Below, piece by piece: positions 7,326-15,550 of a DNA stretch of 49,109 bases; the first letter of the stretch is position 1; each line of letters starts with the position of its first letter. The notes below the pieces were generated by a model. That model was not told where the DNA came from. It saw nothing but the letters and a program-made list of their open reading frames with translations, and searched no databases. The DNA lies in assembly GCF_008806755.1 (NCBI RefSeq), contig NZ_WAAU01000034.1, positions 1-49,109 on the forward strand. The letters are read 5' to 3'. Source of the stretch: Tenacibaculum aiptasiae. GTDB taxonomy: Bacteria; Bacteroidota; Bacteroidia; Flavobacteriales; Flavobacteriaceae. The translations under genes were made by a program, and so were the position numbers.

Positions 7326-9818
7326 ATGTATAAAATCGCGACATTAATAAGCGCTATTCTTCTTATCTCTAATGGGATAAGTGCTCAAGAAATTAACAAA
7401 AACAGAAAAAAAATTAATGCTACACGTGTTGATTCTCCACCAAAAATAGATGGTATTTTAGACGACAATGCATGGAATAATACTCCTATTGCAAAAGATT
7501 TTGTAATGATGCGACCTAATAATGGAGAAGCTGAACCAAATACACACAAAACTGAAGTTAAATTAGTGTATGATGATGAAGCTATTTATGTAAGTGCTGT
7601 AATGTATGCTCCTGATCCTTCTAAAATCCCAGCAGAGTTTAATAATAGAGATCGAATTGGGAACTCAGATTTTTTTATGATGCTAATTAATCCAAATGAC
7701 GATGGACAAAACCCTAATATGTTTGTAGTTACAGCATCTGGAGTACAAGCCGATTCAAAAGTTTCTACCAATAATGAAGATTTTAACTGGAATGCTGTTT
7801 GGGATAGCGCCATAAAAATAAACGATGATAATTGGTCTGTAGAAATGAAAATACCCTATAGAGCATTACGTTTTGCTAATAGACCTGTACAATCTTGGGG
7901 ATTTAATTTTCATAGAGATGTAAAAAACTTAAATGCTCGTTATACTTGGAATCACATAGACAATACTCAAGGAAACTGGACACAATATGATGGTTTGGTT
8001 GAAAATTTTAAAGACATAAAACCTCCTACTAGATTGAGTTTTTATCCTTATGCTTCTACAACAGTAACTTCATTTGATGGAGATACGGATTTTGATTGGA
8101 GTGTGGGTATGGATGTAAAATATGGAATTACAGAAAACTTTACATTAGACGCTACTTTAATTCCAGATTTTGGTCAAACTGCTTTTGATAATGTTACGTT
8201 AAACCTAGGTCCTTTTGAACAACAATTTAGTGAACAACGTCAATTTTTTACTGAAGGAACAGAATTATTTACGAAAGGCCGATTATTTTATTCAAGAAGA
8301 ATTGGAGGAAGTCCTATAGATCAATTCTCTGGTGAAAGGAATTTAATTGACGACGAAGATTTTACTAATGGTAGAAAAGTAAATGAAGAAATTACAGATT
8401 ACCCTGATGTAAAAATGTTAAATGCTATAAAAATATCAGGAAGAACTAAAAAAGGTTTAGGAATTGGTTTTTTCAATGCGATAACAGACAAAACTGAAGC
8501 TACTATTACTAAAACAGAACAAATAATTAATGGAACTGAAATCATAAAAAATGTTAGTAGTTACAAAACAGTTACAAGTCCATTAACAAACTATAATATT
8601 ATTGTATTCGATCAACAGTTTAATCAAAATTCTTCAATAACATTAATAAATACCAATGTTACTCGTGATGGTCGATTTAGAGATGCCAATGCTACTGGAT
8701 TATTATGGCATGTTGAAGATAAAGGTAGTAACTACAATATAGACGGTTCTTTTAAAATGACAAACATCACTGATGATGTAGACAACCCTAATACTGGATA
8801 TTCGTTTGATACTAGTATTGGTAAACAGTCTGGAAACTGGAGAGGTGAAATCGGTTATAATTTTGAAAACAAAGATTACAACCCTAATGATTTAGGGATT
8901 TTATTTAGAAATAACAGACAAAGAATCTATGGTTTTGTAGGATATCGATTATTAAAACCAAAAGGAATTTTTAATCGTTACAGAATAAACCTTTATTACA
9001 ATGTAAACTTTTTACATACTCCAGGTACTTATACTGGTACCAATGCAGGTTTATCTTTTTCATCGCAAACAAGAAGTCGTTTTGGCTTTGGAGGAAATTT
9101 AAATTTCGGTACCGAATCAAAAGACTTTTTCGAACCAAGACAAGGAACACAAAGCGGTATCTTTTTTAACAGACCTCAAAGGTTAAATATTAACCATTGG
9201 GGATCTACAGATTACCGAAAAAAGTTTGCTATTGACTATAGCTGGTACTATACTTTCTTTAGAAATAACCCAAGAGAAGGATATGGCTTTAGAGTTTCAC
9301 CTAGATATCGTTTTAACAACCAGTTCTCACTAATCTATGGCTTTAGATTTAACAAATCGAATAGCGATCAAGGTTATGTAACTACTTTAGATAATGATGA
9401 TATTATTTTTGGGCAAAGAGATCAATCTTCTTACAATAATTCTCTTTCTGGAAAATATAGCTTTAGCACGAAATCCTCTTTATCATTAACATTCCGTCAT
9501 AATTGGAGTAAAGTTCCATATCAAGATCAATTCTATAAACTAAATACTGATAATGGTTTATTAGAAGCCAATCCTTATTCTGATAATCATGATGTTAATT
9601 TTAATAGCTGGAATTTAGACCTTAATTATGTTTGGCAATTTGCTCCAGGTAGTCAATTAATAGCTTTTTACAGAAATTCTATTTCTAATTTTAATGATAA
9701 TGCTAATCAAACATTTTTTAACAATTTAGATAGTTTATTTGATGAGGCAAACAGACATACCTTCTCTGTTCGATTAGTTTATTTTATCGATTATAACAAT
9801 CTTAAAAATATATTATAA
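7326..9818 (+). CDS. CBM9-like / DUF5916 domain outer-membrane protein (830 aa)
   Basis: An exported two-part protein common in Bacteroidota. A signal peptide covers residues 1-20 (cut near ISAQ). Residues ~30-215 resemble a family 9 carbohydrate-binding module (IDGILDDNAWNNTPIAKDF, FNNRDRIGNSDFF, WSVEMKIPYRALRF). The rest matches DUF5916, with many short amphipathic strands rich in aromatic residues, as in an outer-membrane beta-barrel, and it ends with strand-like FSVRLVYFIDY. The substrate is not known; the CBM9 half suggests glycan or surface-ligand binding. It is monocistronic, with a clear terminator after it and candidate operators before it. Confidence 0.85.
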   Translation: MYKIATLISAILLISNGISAQEINKNRKKINATRVDSPPKIDGILDDNAWNNTPIAKDFVMMRPNNGEAEPNTHKTEVKLVYDDEAIYVSAVMYAPDPSKIPAEFNNRDRIGNSDFFMMLINPNDDGQNPNMFVVTASGVQADSKVSTNNEDFNWNAVWDSAIKINDDNWSVEMKIPYRALRFANRPVQSWGFNFHRDVKNLNARYTWNHIDNTQGNWTQYDGLVENFKDIKPPTRLSFYPYASTTVTSFDGDTDFDWSVGMDVKYGITENFTLDATLIPDFGQTAFDNVTLNLGPFEQQFSEQRQFFTEGTELFTKGRLFYSRRIGGSPIDQFSGERNLIDDEDFTNGRKVNEEITDYPDVKMLNAIKISGRTKKGLGIGFFNAITDKTEATITKTEQIINGTEIIKNVSSYKTVTSPLTNYNIIVFDQQFNQNSSITLINTNVTRDGRFRDANATGLLWHVEDKGSNYNIDGSFKMTNITDDVDNPNTGYSFDTSIGKQSGNWRGEIGYNFENKDYNPNDLGILFRNNRQRIYGFVGYRLLKPKGIFNRYRINLYYNVNFLHTPGTYTGTNAGLSFSSQTRSRFGFGGNLNFGTESKDFFEPRQGTQSGIFFNRPQRLNINHWGSTDYRKKFAIDYSWYYTFFRNNPREGYGFRVSPRYRFNNQFSLIYGFRFNKSNSDQGYVTTLDNDDIIFGQRDQSSYNNSLSGKYSFSTKSSLSLTFRHNWSKVPYQDQFYKLNTDNGLLEANPYSDNHDVNFNSWNLDLNYVWQFAPGSQLIAFYRNSISNFNDNANQTFFNNLDSLFDEANRHTFSVRLVYFIDYNNLKNIL

Positions 9819-9840
9819 TAGGGTTTATTATATATAGATT

Positions 9841-9880
9841 GAAATAAGATAAGCTTTAAAGTTTATCTTATTTCTTTTTT
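9841..9880 (+). terminator. Terminator after the DUF5916 gene
   Basis: GAAATAAGATAA (9841-9852) pairs with TTATCTTATTTC (9863-9874) across a ten-base loop, followed by TTTTTT. It lies 22 bases after the stop codon. Confidence 0.8.
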
Positions 9881-9908
9881 ATACTTTCGTTACATTGAAT
9901 TCAGAATT

Positions 9909-10571
9909 ATGATTATTACTAAAAACATCCATAAACATTATGGTAATGTTGAAATTTTAAAAGGTGTAAACCTTCATATCAAAAAAGGAGAAATTGTTGC
10001 CATTGTTGGTCCTTCTGGAGCTGGAAAAACAACCTTGCTTCAAATATTAGGTACTTTAGATAAACCTCTAAAAGAACAAGATTATGACCTTTTAGTTGAT
10101 AATGTATCTATTAAAGATTTAAATGATAACGAAATATCTGCTTTTAGAAATAAAAATATTGGTTTTGTTTTTCAATCACATCAGTTACTTCCGGAATTTA
10201 CTGCCTTAGAAAATGTATGCATACCAGCATATATTGGAGGTAAATCAAAATTAGCTACTGAAAAAAGAGCCAAAGAACTATTAGAGTTTTTAGGATTATC
10301 ACATAGAGAAAATCACAAACCAGGTCAATTATCAGGAGGAGAACAACAAAGAGTTGCTGTGGCTAGAGCTTTAATAAATGAACCTTCTGTTATTTTTGCA
10401 GATGAACCTTCTGGTAATTTAGATTCGAATTCAGCTAAAAAATTACACGAACTTTTCTTTGAACTTAGAGATAAATTTGGGCAAACATTTGTATTAGTTA
10501 CCCATAATAAAGAACTAGCACAAATGGCTGATAGGACTTTAACCATGAAAGATGGAATTATAATTAGTTAG
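9909..10571 (+). CDS. ABC transporter ATP-binding protein, LolD type
   Basis: A 220-residue ATPase of the MacB/LolD group. By family knowledge these power extraction of lipoproteins or other substrates from the inner membrane. It has Walker [10 protein letters not shown] (34-42), the Q-loop glutamine at ~89, signature [10 protein letters not shown] (141-150), Walker B VIFADEP (161-167) and the switch histidine in VTHN. No permease gene is adjacent; the next gene is a membrane protease. Bacteroidota often keep lolD apart from lolCE, which fits but does not prove that this is LolD. A -7-like TACTTTCG lies 19 bases upstream. Confidence 0.9.
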   Translation: MIITKNIHKHYGNVEILKGVNLHIKKGEIVAIVGPSGAGKTTLLQILGTLDKPLKEQDYDLLVDNVSIKDLNDNEISAFRNKNIGFVFQSHQLLPEFTALENVCIPAYIGGKSKLATEKRAKELLEFLGLSHRENHKPGQLSGGEQQRVAVARALINEPSVIFADEPSGNLDSNSAKKLHELFFELRDKFGQTFVLVTHNKELAQMADRTLTMKDGIIIS

Positions 10572-10617
10572 TGTAACAAATTCATGTTTTTAGCTACTTA
10601 TTAGCAAATTAACTAAC

Positions 10618-11169
10618 ATGATAGAAACATTTTACGAACTAATTGCTTTTTTAAAAAATCCTGTATTAGAAAAAGATGCTAATCAGAATAGCACATATCG
10701 ATTAAAGAAGTTCTTACACATACTTATTATAAGTATATTGACTGGAGCAGCTTTATCTCCTCTTTTTGTATTAATAGAACATTTAGGTTGGGTAGATATG
10801 AATAATCATGCTATGGAACAACTAATGAAAAGTTTGTCTAAAGTTCAAATTTTCCTCTTTGCTGTAGTTGCTGCACCTTTGTTAGAGGAATCCATTTTTA
10901 GAGCTCCAATAACCTTATTTCGAGGAGGAAAAATATTTAAAATAGCTTTTTATGTGTTCGCAGTTGCTTTTGGTTTAATTCACTTAAGTAATTTTCCTAT
11001 AACAAACAATGTACTTATCCTCGCTCCTATCTTGGTAGCTCCTCAAATAATTTTAGGAGGCTATTTAGGTTTTATCAGAGTTCGTTTTGGATTAATTTGG
11101 AGTATTCTTTTACACGCCACTTATAATGCTTTCTTTGTTTTTATTAGTTTTGCGGGAGATTCAATATAA
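10618..11169 (+). CDS. CPBP family intramembrane metalloprotease
   Basis: An integral membrane protein of 183 aa. It shows the three CPBP (CAAX protease and bacteriocin-processing, ABI) motifs: EESIFR at residues 90-95 (E90, E91, R95), FGLIHL with H122, and HATYN with H166 and N170. In known members the glutamates and histidines hold a metal or activate water for peptide cleavage inside the membrane. There are about four to five hydrophobic segments. It lies 46 bases after the ABC ATPase and one base before the next start codon, so it is probably cotranscribed. Its substrate is unknown. Confidence 0.88.
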   Translation: MIETFYELIAFLKNPVLEKDANQNSTYRLKKFLHILIISILTGAALSPLFVLIEHLGWVDMNNHAMEQLMKSLSKVQIFLFAVVAAPLLEESIFRAPITLFRGGKIFKIAFYVFAVAFGLIHLSNFPITNNVLILAPILVAPQIILGGYLGFIRVRFGLIWSILLHATYNAFFVFISFAGDSI

Positions 11170-11170
11170 A

Positions 11171-11932
11171 ATGACAAAATCAGAACTTAAAGAATTCTTA
11201 GACGAAAAAGTTTTTAAATATAATAACCTAGACTTTATTGATAGTGATCCAATTCAAATTCCGCATCGGTTTAGTTTAAAAGAAGACATAGAAATCATTG
11301 GTTTTTTAGCAGCTACAATAGCGTGGGGAAATCGTAAAATGATTATTAAAAATGCTTCAAGAATGACTGAATTACTGGGAAATTCTCCTTACGATTTTGT
11401 CATGAATCACACTGAAGATGATTTAGAAAATTTTGATGGCTTTGTTCATCGTACTTTTAATGCTGAAGACTTTAAATTTTTCATCAAATCTTTAAAAAAC
11501 ATCTATCAAAATCACAATGGATTAGAAGCAGTTTTAGCTACTAAAGAAGATGATAATTATAAACTAGCCATTCATAATTTCAAGCAAATATTTTTTGAAA
11601 TTCCGTATTTAGATAGAACACTCAAACATGTTTCTGATCCTCTAAAAAATTCAGCTTCAAAAAGAATTAACATGTTCTTACGTTGGATGGTTCGTGATAA
11701 CAAAACTGGAGTAGATTTTGGAATATGGAAAACACATTCCCCAGCTCACTTACATTGCCCTTTAGATGTACATTCTGGTAACGTTGCTCGTAAACTTGGT
11801 ATTTTAAAAAGAAAACAAAACGACTGGAAAGCTTTAATTGAATTAGATACAACTCTACGAAAGTTTGACAAACATGATCCTGTTAAATACGACTTTGCAT
11901 TGTTTGGATTAGGTGTTTTTGAGAAGTTTTAA
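11171..11932 (+). CDS. TIGR02757 family protein
   Basis: A 253-residue protein of unknown function that I recognise as the TIGR02757 family, found widely in Bacteroidota. The start is the ATG at 11171 (MTKSELKEFLDEKV), two bases after the stop codon of the CPBP gene; a longer frame beginning at 11126 would overlap that gene and add a hydrophobic tail not typical of the family. Conserved-looking stretches are ATIAWGNRKMI, FLRWMVRDNKTGVDFGIW and LHCPLDVHSGNVARKLGIL. The Trp-Met-Val-Arg block and the HCPLDVH motif could form an active site, but no reaction is known to me. Confidence 0.85.
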   Translation: MTKSELKEFLDEKVFKYNNLDFIDSDPIQIPHRFSLKEDIEIIGFLAATIAWGNRKMIIKNASRMTELLGNSPYDFVMNHTEDDLENFDGFVHRTFNAEDFKFFIKSLKNIYQNHNGLEAVLATKEDDNYKLAIHNFKQIFFEIPYLDRTLKHVSDPLKNSASKRINMFLRWMVRDNKTGVDFGIWKTHSPAHLHCPLDVHSGNVARKLGILKRKQNDWKALIELDTTLRKFDKHDPVKYDFALFGLGVFEKF

Positions 11933-11961
11933 TACTTTTAACTCTCATAACTAACTATACT

Positions 11962-13446
11962 ATGAAAAAAATCATCTTTTTATTTGTCTTATCATTTTCA
12001 ATTACTGCAATTGCACAAGACAATAGAATTCCAATTGACTCTACTATAATTACTACTAATTCTGTTGTAATTAAAGGTAAAAGGATTCAGTACAAAGCTC
12101 AAACAGGAACACAGCCTGTATACGATAAAAATGGTGGTATAAAAGCAACTCTTTTTTATACTTATTATAAAAGAACAGATGTAAATAATAGTGAAAAAAG
12201 ACCACTAATCATGTCTTTTAATGGTGGACCTGGTTCTGCCTCTGTTTGGATGCATATTGCTTATACTGGACCTAAAATTTTAAAAATTGATGATGAAGGA
12301 AATCCTATACAACCTTATGGTATAAAAGATAATCCGTATTCTATATTAGATGTCGCTGATATTGTTTTTGTAAATCCAGTAAACACAGCTTATTCTAGAC
12401 CTATAGTAAAGGAGAAAAAGAAATTAGATAAAAAATACTTTTTTGGTGTAAATGCAGATGCTAAATATTTAGCTGGTTGGTTAAATACTTTTATAACAAG
12501 AAATAATAGATGGAATTCTCCTAAATATATTATTGGAGAAAGTTATGGTGGTACCCGTGTAATGCAACTAGCTTATGAATTACAAAATAGCCAATGGATG
12601 TATTTAAATGGTGTAATCATGGTATCTCCAGCAGATTATCAACTATTAAGAAATAAAAATTCTGAGGATTACGCTATTAACTTCCCTTATTTTACTGCGG
12701 CTGCATGGTATCACAAAATGTTACCTCAAAAATTACAACAGCAAGATTTATTAGATATTTTACCAGAATCTGAAAGTTTTGCAATTAATAAATTACTTCC
12801 AGCTTTAGCAAAAGGTGGTTATGTATCTAAAGAAGAAAAAGAAGCTGTGGCCGAAAAAATGGCGTATTATTCTGGAATTAAAAAAGAGGTAATACTTAGA
12901 CATAACTTGGAAGTTCCTAATCGTTATTTCTGGAAAGAATTACTAAGAGATACTTCTGGAAAAACTATAGGTCGTTTAGATAGCAGATATTTAGGTATTG
13001 ACAGAAGAGAAACTGGTAGTTCTCCTGATTATAGTCCAGAATTAGTTTCTTGGTTACATTCATTTACACCAGCAATTAACTACTACATTCAAAATGTTTT
13101 AAAGTTTAAAACAGATGTAAAATATAATATGTTTGGTTCTGTGCATCCTTGGGATTTCAGTAACAATAATGCTAGAGAAAACTTACGTAAATCAATGGCT
13201 CAAAATCCATATTTAAACGTATTAGTACAATCAGGTTACTATGATGGTGCTACTACTTATTCTGCTGCTAAATACACAATAGGGAAAATAGATCCAAGTG
13301 GTAAATTTAAAAATCGTTTAAGTTTTAAAGGATATAGAAGCGGTCATATGATGTACCTTAGAAAAGAAGACTTAGAAAAAGCAAATGACGATTTACGTGA
13401 CTTTATAAAAAAGAGTTCAGAAAATATTGGTCCAGCAAAATATTAA
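11962..13446 (+). CDS. S10 family serine carboxypeptidase-like peptidase
   Basis: A secreted peptidase of the alpha/beta-hydrolase fold (494 aa). A signal peptide ends near residue 19 (ITAIAQ). The S10 hallmarks are present: FNGGPGSAS at 87-95 (oxyanion region), the nucleophile elbow GESYGGT with Ser194, the acid in GYYDGATT (Asp428) and the histidine in YRSGHMMY (His462). S10 enzymes remove C-terminal residues from peptides, usually at acidic pH; bacterial members are periplasmic or extracellular. It follows the TIGR02757 gene by 29 bases and may be cotranscribed. Confidence 0.93.
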   Translation: MKKIIFLFVLSFSITAIAQDNRIPIDSTIITTNSVVIKGKRIQYKAQTGTQPVYDKNGGIKATLFYTYYKRTDVNNSEKRPLIMSFNGGPGSASVWMHIAYTGPKILKIDDEGNPIQPYGIKDNPYSILDVADIVFVNPVNTAYSRPIVKEKKKLDKKYFFGVNADAKYLAGWLNTFITRNNRWNSPKYIIGESYGGTRVMQLAYELQNSQWMYLNGVIMVSPADYQLLRNKNSEDYAINFPYFTAAAWYHKMLPQKLQQQDLLDILPESESFAINKLLPALAKGGYVSKEEKEAVAEKMAYYSGIKKEVILRHNLEVPNRYFWKELLRDTSGKTIGRLDSRYLGIDRRETGSSPDYSPELVSWLHSFTPAINYYIQNVLKFKTDVKYNMFGSVHPWDFSNNNARENLRKSMAQNPYLNVLVQSGYYDGATTYSAAKYTIGKIDPSGKFKNRLSFKGYRSGHMMYLRKEDLEKANDDLRDFIKKSSENIGPAKY

Positions 13447-13463
13447 AAGACAAGTATAGTTTT

Positions 13464-14018
13464 ATGAAGAATGATTTAAATGATATGATGTGCTTAGACA
13501 CTTATTTATCTTCTTTAGATGATGATAAATACAAAGAAGCTACCTCTTTAATTAACCAAAACAAAACACAAAGTATCAATTTGCTAAGCTGGGGTATTCA
13601 AGATTTATTTACTGTTAACACACTTGCTGACGATCTTAAACACATACATAAACTAGCCAACAATTTTGATTGGGGAAACAATTTCAACTCTATTTTAAAA
13701 GAAAACTCTTATGAATCTTTGGTTATCACAAACAGTGATAAACAAATTATTTGGGTAAATAGTGGCTTTAAAAAGATGACTGGTTATGATAATGAGTTTG
13801 CTATAGGAAAGTCACCTGTATTTTTACAAGGAGAAAAAACTACTGATACTTCTAGAGAGAAAATTCGTAAAAAACTATTAAAAAACAAACCATTTAAAGA
13901 GGTTATAATTAATTATAAAAAAGATAGATCAACATATAAATGTGAATTAAAAATTTTCCCTTTATATGCTCAAAACGAAACCACACATTTTTTAGCACTA
14001 GAAAAAGAAGTTGTTTAA
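13464..14018 (+). CDS. LOV-like PAS domain protein without the photoactive cysteine
   Basis: A 184-residue cytoplasmic protein with a helical N-terminal part (1-75) and one PAS domain (~80-184). The PAS region has strong LOV-type features (IIWVNSGFKKMTGYDNEF, then GKSPVFLQGEKT at 115-126). In photoactive LOV domains this reads G-R/K-N-C-R-F-L-Q-G; here Pro118 replaces the flavin-adduct cysteine, so a classic photocycle is not expected. It could still bind FMN, heme or another ligand, or be a pure interaction module. There is no output domain. Its stop codon overlaps the next ATG by one base (TAATG), so the two genes are probably coupled. Confidence 0.8.
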   Translation: MKNDLNDMMCLDTYLSSLDDDKYKEATSLINQNKTQSINLLSWGIQDLFTVNTLADDLKHIHKLANNFDWGNNFNSILKENSYESLVITNSDKQIIWVNSGFKKMTGYDNEFAIGKSPVFLQGEKTTDTSREKIRKKLLKNKPFKEVIINYKKDRSTYKCELKIFPLYAQNETTHFLALEKEVV

Positions 14019-14326
14019 TGCAAACATTCATTCATTACTTTTTACATTTCGGTTTCCCTTTTATTCTAGCTTATGTATTCTTTAAAAAAGAATGGAAAAA
14101 AGTAAGTTTAATTCTATTAGCAACCATGCTTGTAGATTTAGATCATTTATTAGCTACACCTATTTTTGCACCAAATAGATGTAGTATTAATTTTCACCCT
14201 TTGCACACCTATTATGCAATGATTATATATGTGCTTCTTCTCTTTTTTAAAAAACCTTTTAATATTATCGGAATTGGTTTACTATTACACATGCTAACAG
14301 ACTATATTGACTGTTTATTTATGTAG
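14018..14326 (+). CDS. DUF6122-like small membrane protein
   Basis: A 102-residue integral membrane protein with about three hydrophobic segments. Polar residues are conserved-looking and cluster at membrane edges: D40, D42 and H43 in LVDLDHL, H60 and H63 in FHPLHTY, H91 and D95 in HMLTDY. This His/Asp pattern recalls membrane-bound hydrolases of the YdjM/DUF457 type, so metal binding is a reasonable inference. I match it to DUF6122 from memory. It starts in the stop codon of the PAS gene. Confidence 0.75.
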   Translation: MQTFIHYFLHFGFPFILAYVFFKKEWKKVSLILLATMLVDLDHLLATPIFAPNRCSINFHPLHTYYAMIIYVLLLFFKKPFNIIGIGLLLHMLTDYIDCLFM

Positions 14327-14357
14327 TTAGTTAAAAACGAATCAACCAAAAATTTAG

Positions 14358-14390
14358 ACCTTTCATCTATACATAAATACCTTTCATCTA
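14358..14390 (+). promoter_or_regulatory. Direct repeats ACCTTTCATCTA, LytTR-like operator for the FIST-kinase operon
   Basis: The 12-mer ACCTTTCATCTA occurs at 14358-14369 and 14379-14390, identical and exactly 21 bp apart. Two 9-bp direct repeats about 21-22 bp apart are the hallmark of LytTR response-regulator sites, whose half-site resembles ACCGTTCAT; here one base differs. The pair ends 59 bases before the ATG at 14450 and 30 bases before a weak -7-like TATATTTA (14421-14428), a good position for an activator. This is an inference from pattern and position only. Confidence 0.55.
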
Positions 14391-14449
14391 ATTTCACATT
14401 TTCTCTTTCTAACTTAAAAGTATATTTATAATAGCTTAACTTATTAAAT

Positions 14450-15550
14450 ATGCTTCACTTAACTACAACCAACATAGATGAAATAACTTTAGAAATAAAA
14501 AAATTAGTAAAAAACAATACTGCATTAATTTCTATTGGTGAACACACAGACATAAATATTGATAATCTTGTAAGCTCATTAAATGAGGCTGACATTAACT
14601 TTATTGGTGGAATTTTCCCTATGGTAATCTGGAAAAACGATGTACAAGACAAAGGAATTATTGTTCATGAATTGAGTAATGTAGTTCAAACATATACAAT
14701 CAGAAATATTAGTCAAAAAGAATTTAAGATTCCAAAAACTAATTTTAAAGAAAATACCAATTACAGTTTAATCACTTTTGTAGATGGTTTAACTTCAAGT
14801 ATTTCTAATTACCTAAGTAGGCTTTATCAAGAATACGGAATGAAAACCAATTATTTTGGAGGAGGTGCAGGTAGCTTAACTTTACAACAAAAGCCATGTG
14901 TTTTTTCTAAGGAAGGCTTTTTAGAAGATACTGCTGTAGTTGCTATTATAGAAATGAAATCTTCTATTGGTGTAGAACATGGATGGCAAAAGCTAGATGG
15001 ACCATACATCGTCACAAAAACTAGTGGTAATTCTATTGAAGGCATCAACTGGGATGCTCCTTATGATTTATATAAAAAAGTAGTTGAAAATGATTCTGGA
15101 ATGAAATTTAGCGATACTGGGTTTTTCGAATTAGCTATGAGGTATCCTTTAGGTGTTATAAAACAAGGAACAGATTATATTATTCGAGATCCTTTATCTA
15201 CAGACGAAAATGATTCATTAGTATGTGTTGGTGAAGTTGAAGAGAATACAATGATTAATATTATGAAAGGAGATAAAGATTTATTAATTAAAGCGGCTAG
15301 AAAAGCTGCTGAAAGTATTGCTGATCAAGCTCAAAAACCAAAGTTTGCAATGGTTATTGATTGTATCTCTAGAATTCTATATTTAAAAGATGATTTTAAA
15401 CATGAATTAGAAAATGTTTCCGAAGCAATTTCAAATCAGCATCCTACTATTCCAACTTGCGGTGCTTTAACACTAGGAGAAATATCTTCTTACGGAAATG
15501 GCTATATCGAATTTTATAATAAAACTATAGTAGTTGGTTTATTTGAATAA
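14450..15550 (+). CDS. FIST domain signal-transduction protein
   Basis: A 366-residue soluble protein with FIST-N and FIST-C layout. FIST domains are sensory modules, proposed to bind small ligands such as amino acids, and are usually found near kinases or cyclases. Supporting stretches are NEADINFIGGIFPMVIW, YFGGGAGSLTLQQKPCVF, GHGWQKL-like VEHGWQKLDGPYIVTK, and the C-terminal CGALTLGEISSYGNGYIEFYNKTIV, which matches the typical end of FIST-C. There is no membrane segment or signal peptide, so it is cytoplasmic. Its stop codon is followed directly by the histidine-kinase ATG, so the two almost certainly form one operon and one pathway. A LytTR-like direct repeat precedes it. Confidence 0.88.
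   Translation: MLHLTTTNIDEITLEIKKLVKNNTALISIGEHTDINIDNLVSSLNEADINFIGGIFPMVIWKNDVQDKGIIVHELSNVVQTYTIRNISQKEFKIPKTNFKENTNYSLITFVDGLTSSISNYLSRLYQEYGMKTNYFGGGAGSLTLQQKPCVFSKEGFLEDTAVVAIIEMKSSIGVEHGWQKLDGPYIVTKTSGNSIEGINWDAPYDLYKKVVENDSGMKFSDTGFFELAMRYPLGVIKQGTDYIIRDPLSTDENDSLVCVGEVEENTMINIMKGDKDLLIKAARKAAESIADQAQKPKFAMVIDCISRILYLKDDFKHELENVSEAISNQHPTIPTCGALTLGEISSYGNGYIEFYNKTIVVGLFE

Noticed and set aside
11126..11170. Longer start for the TIGR02757 gene
   Set aside because: It overlaps the CPBP gene and gives a hydrophobic tail not typical of the family; ATG 11171 follows that gene directly.
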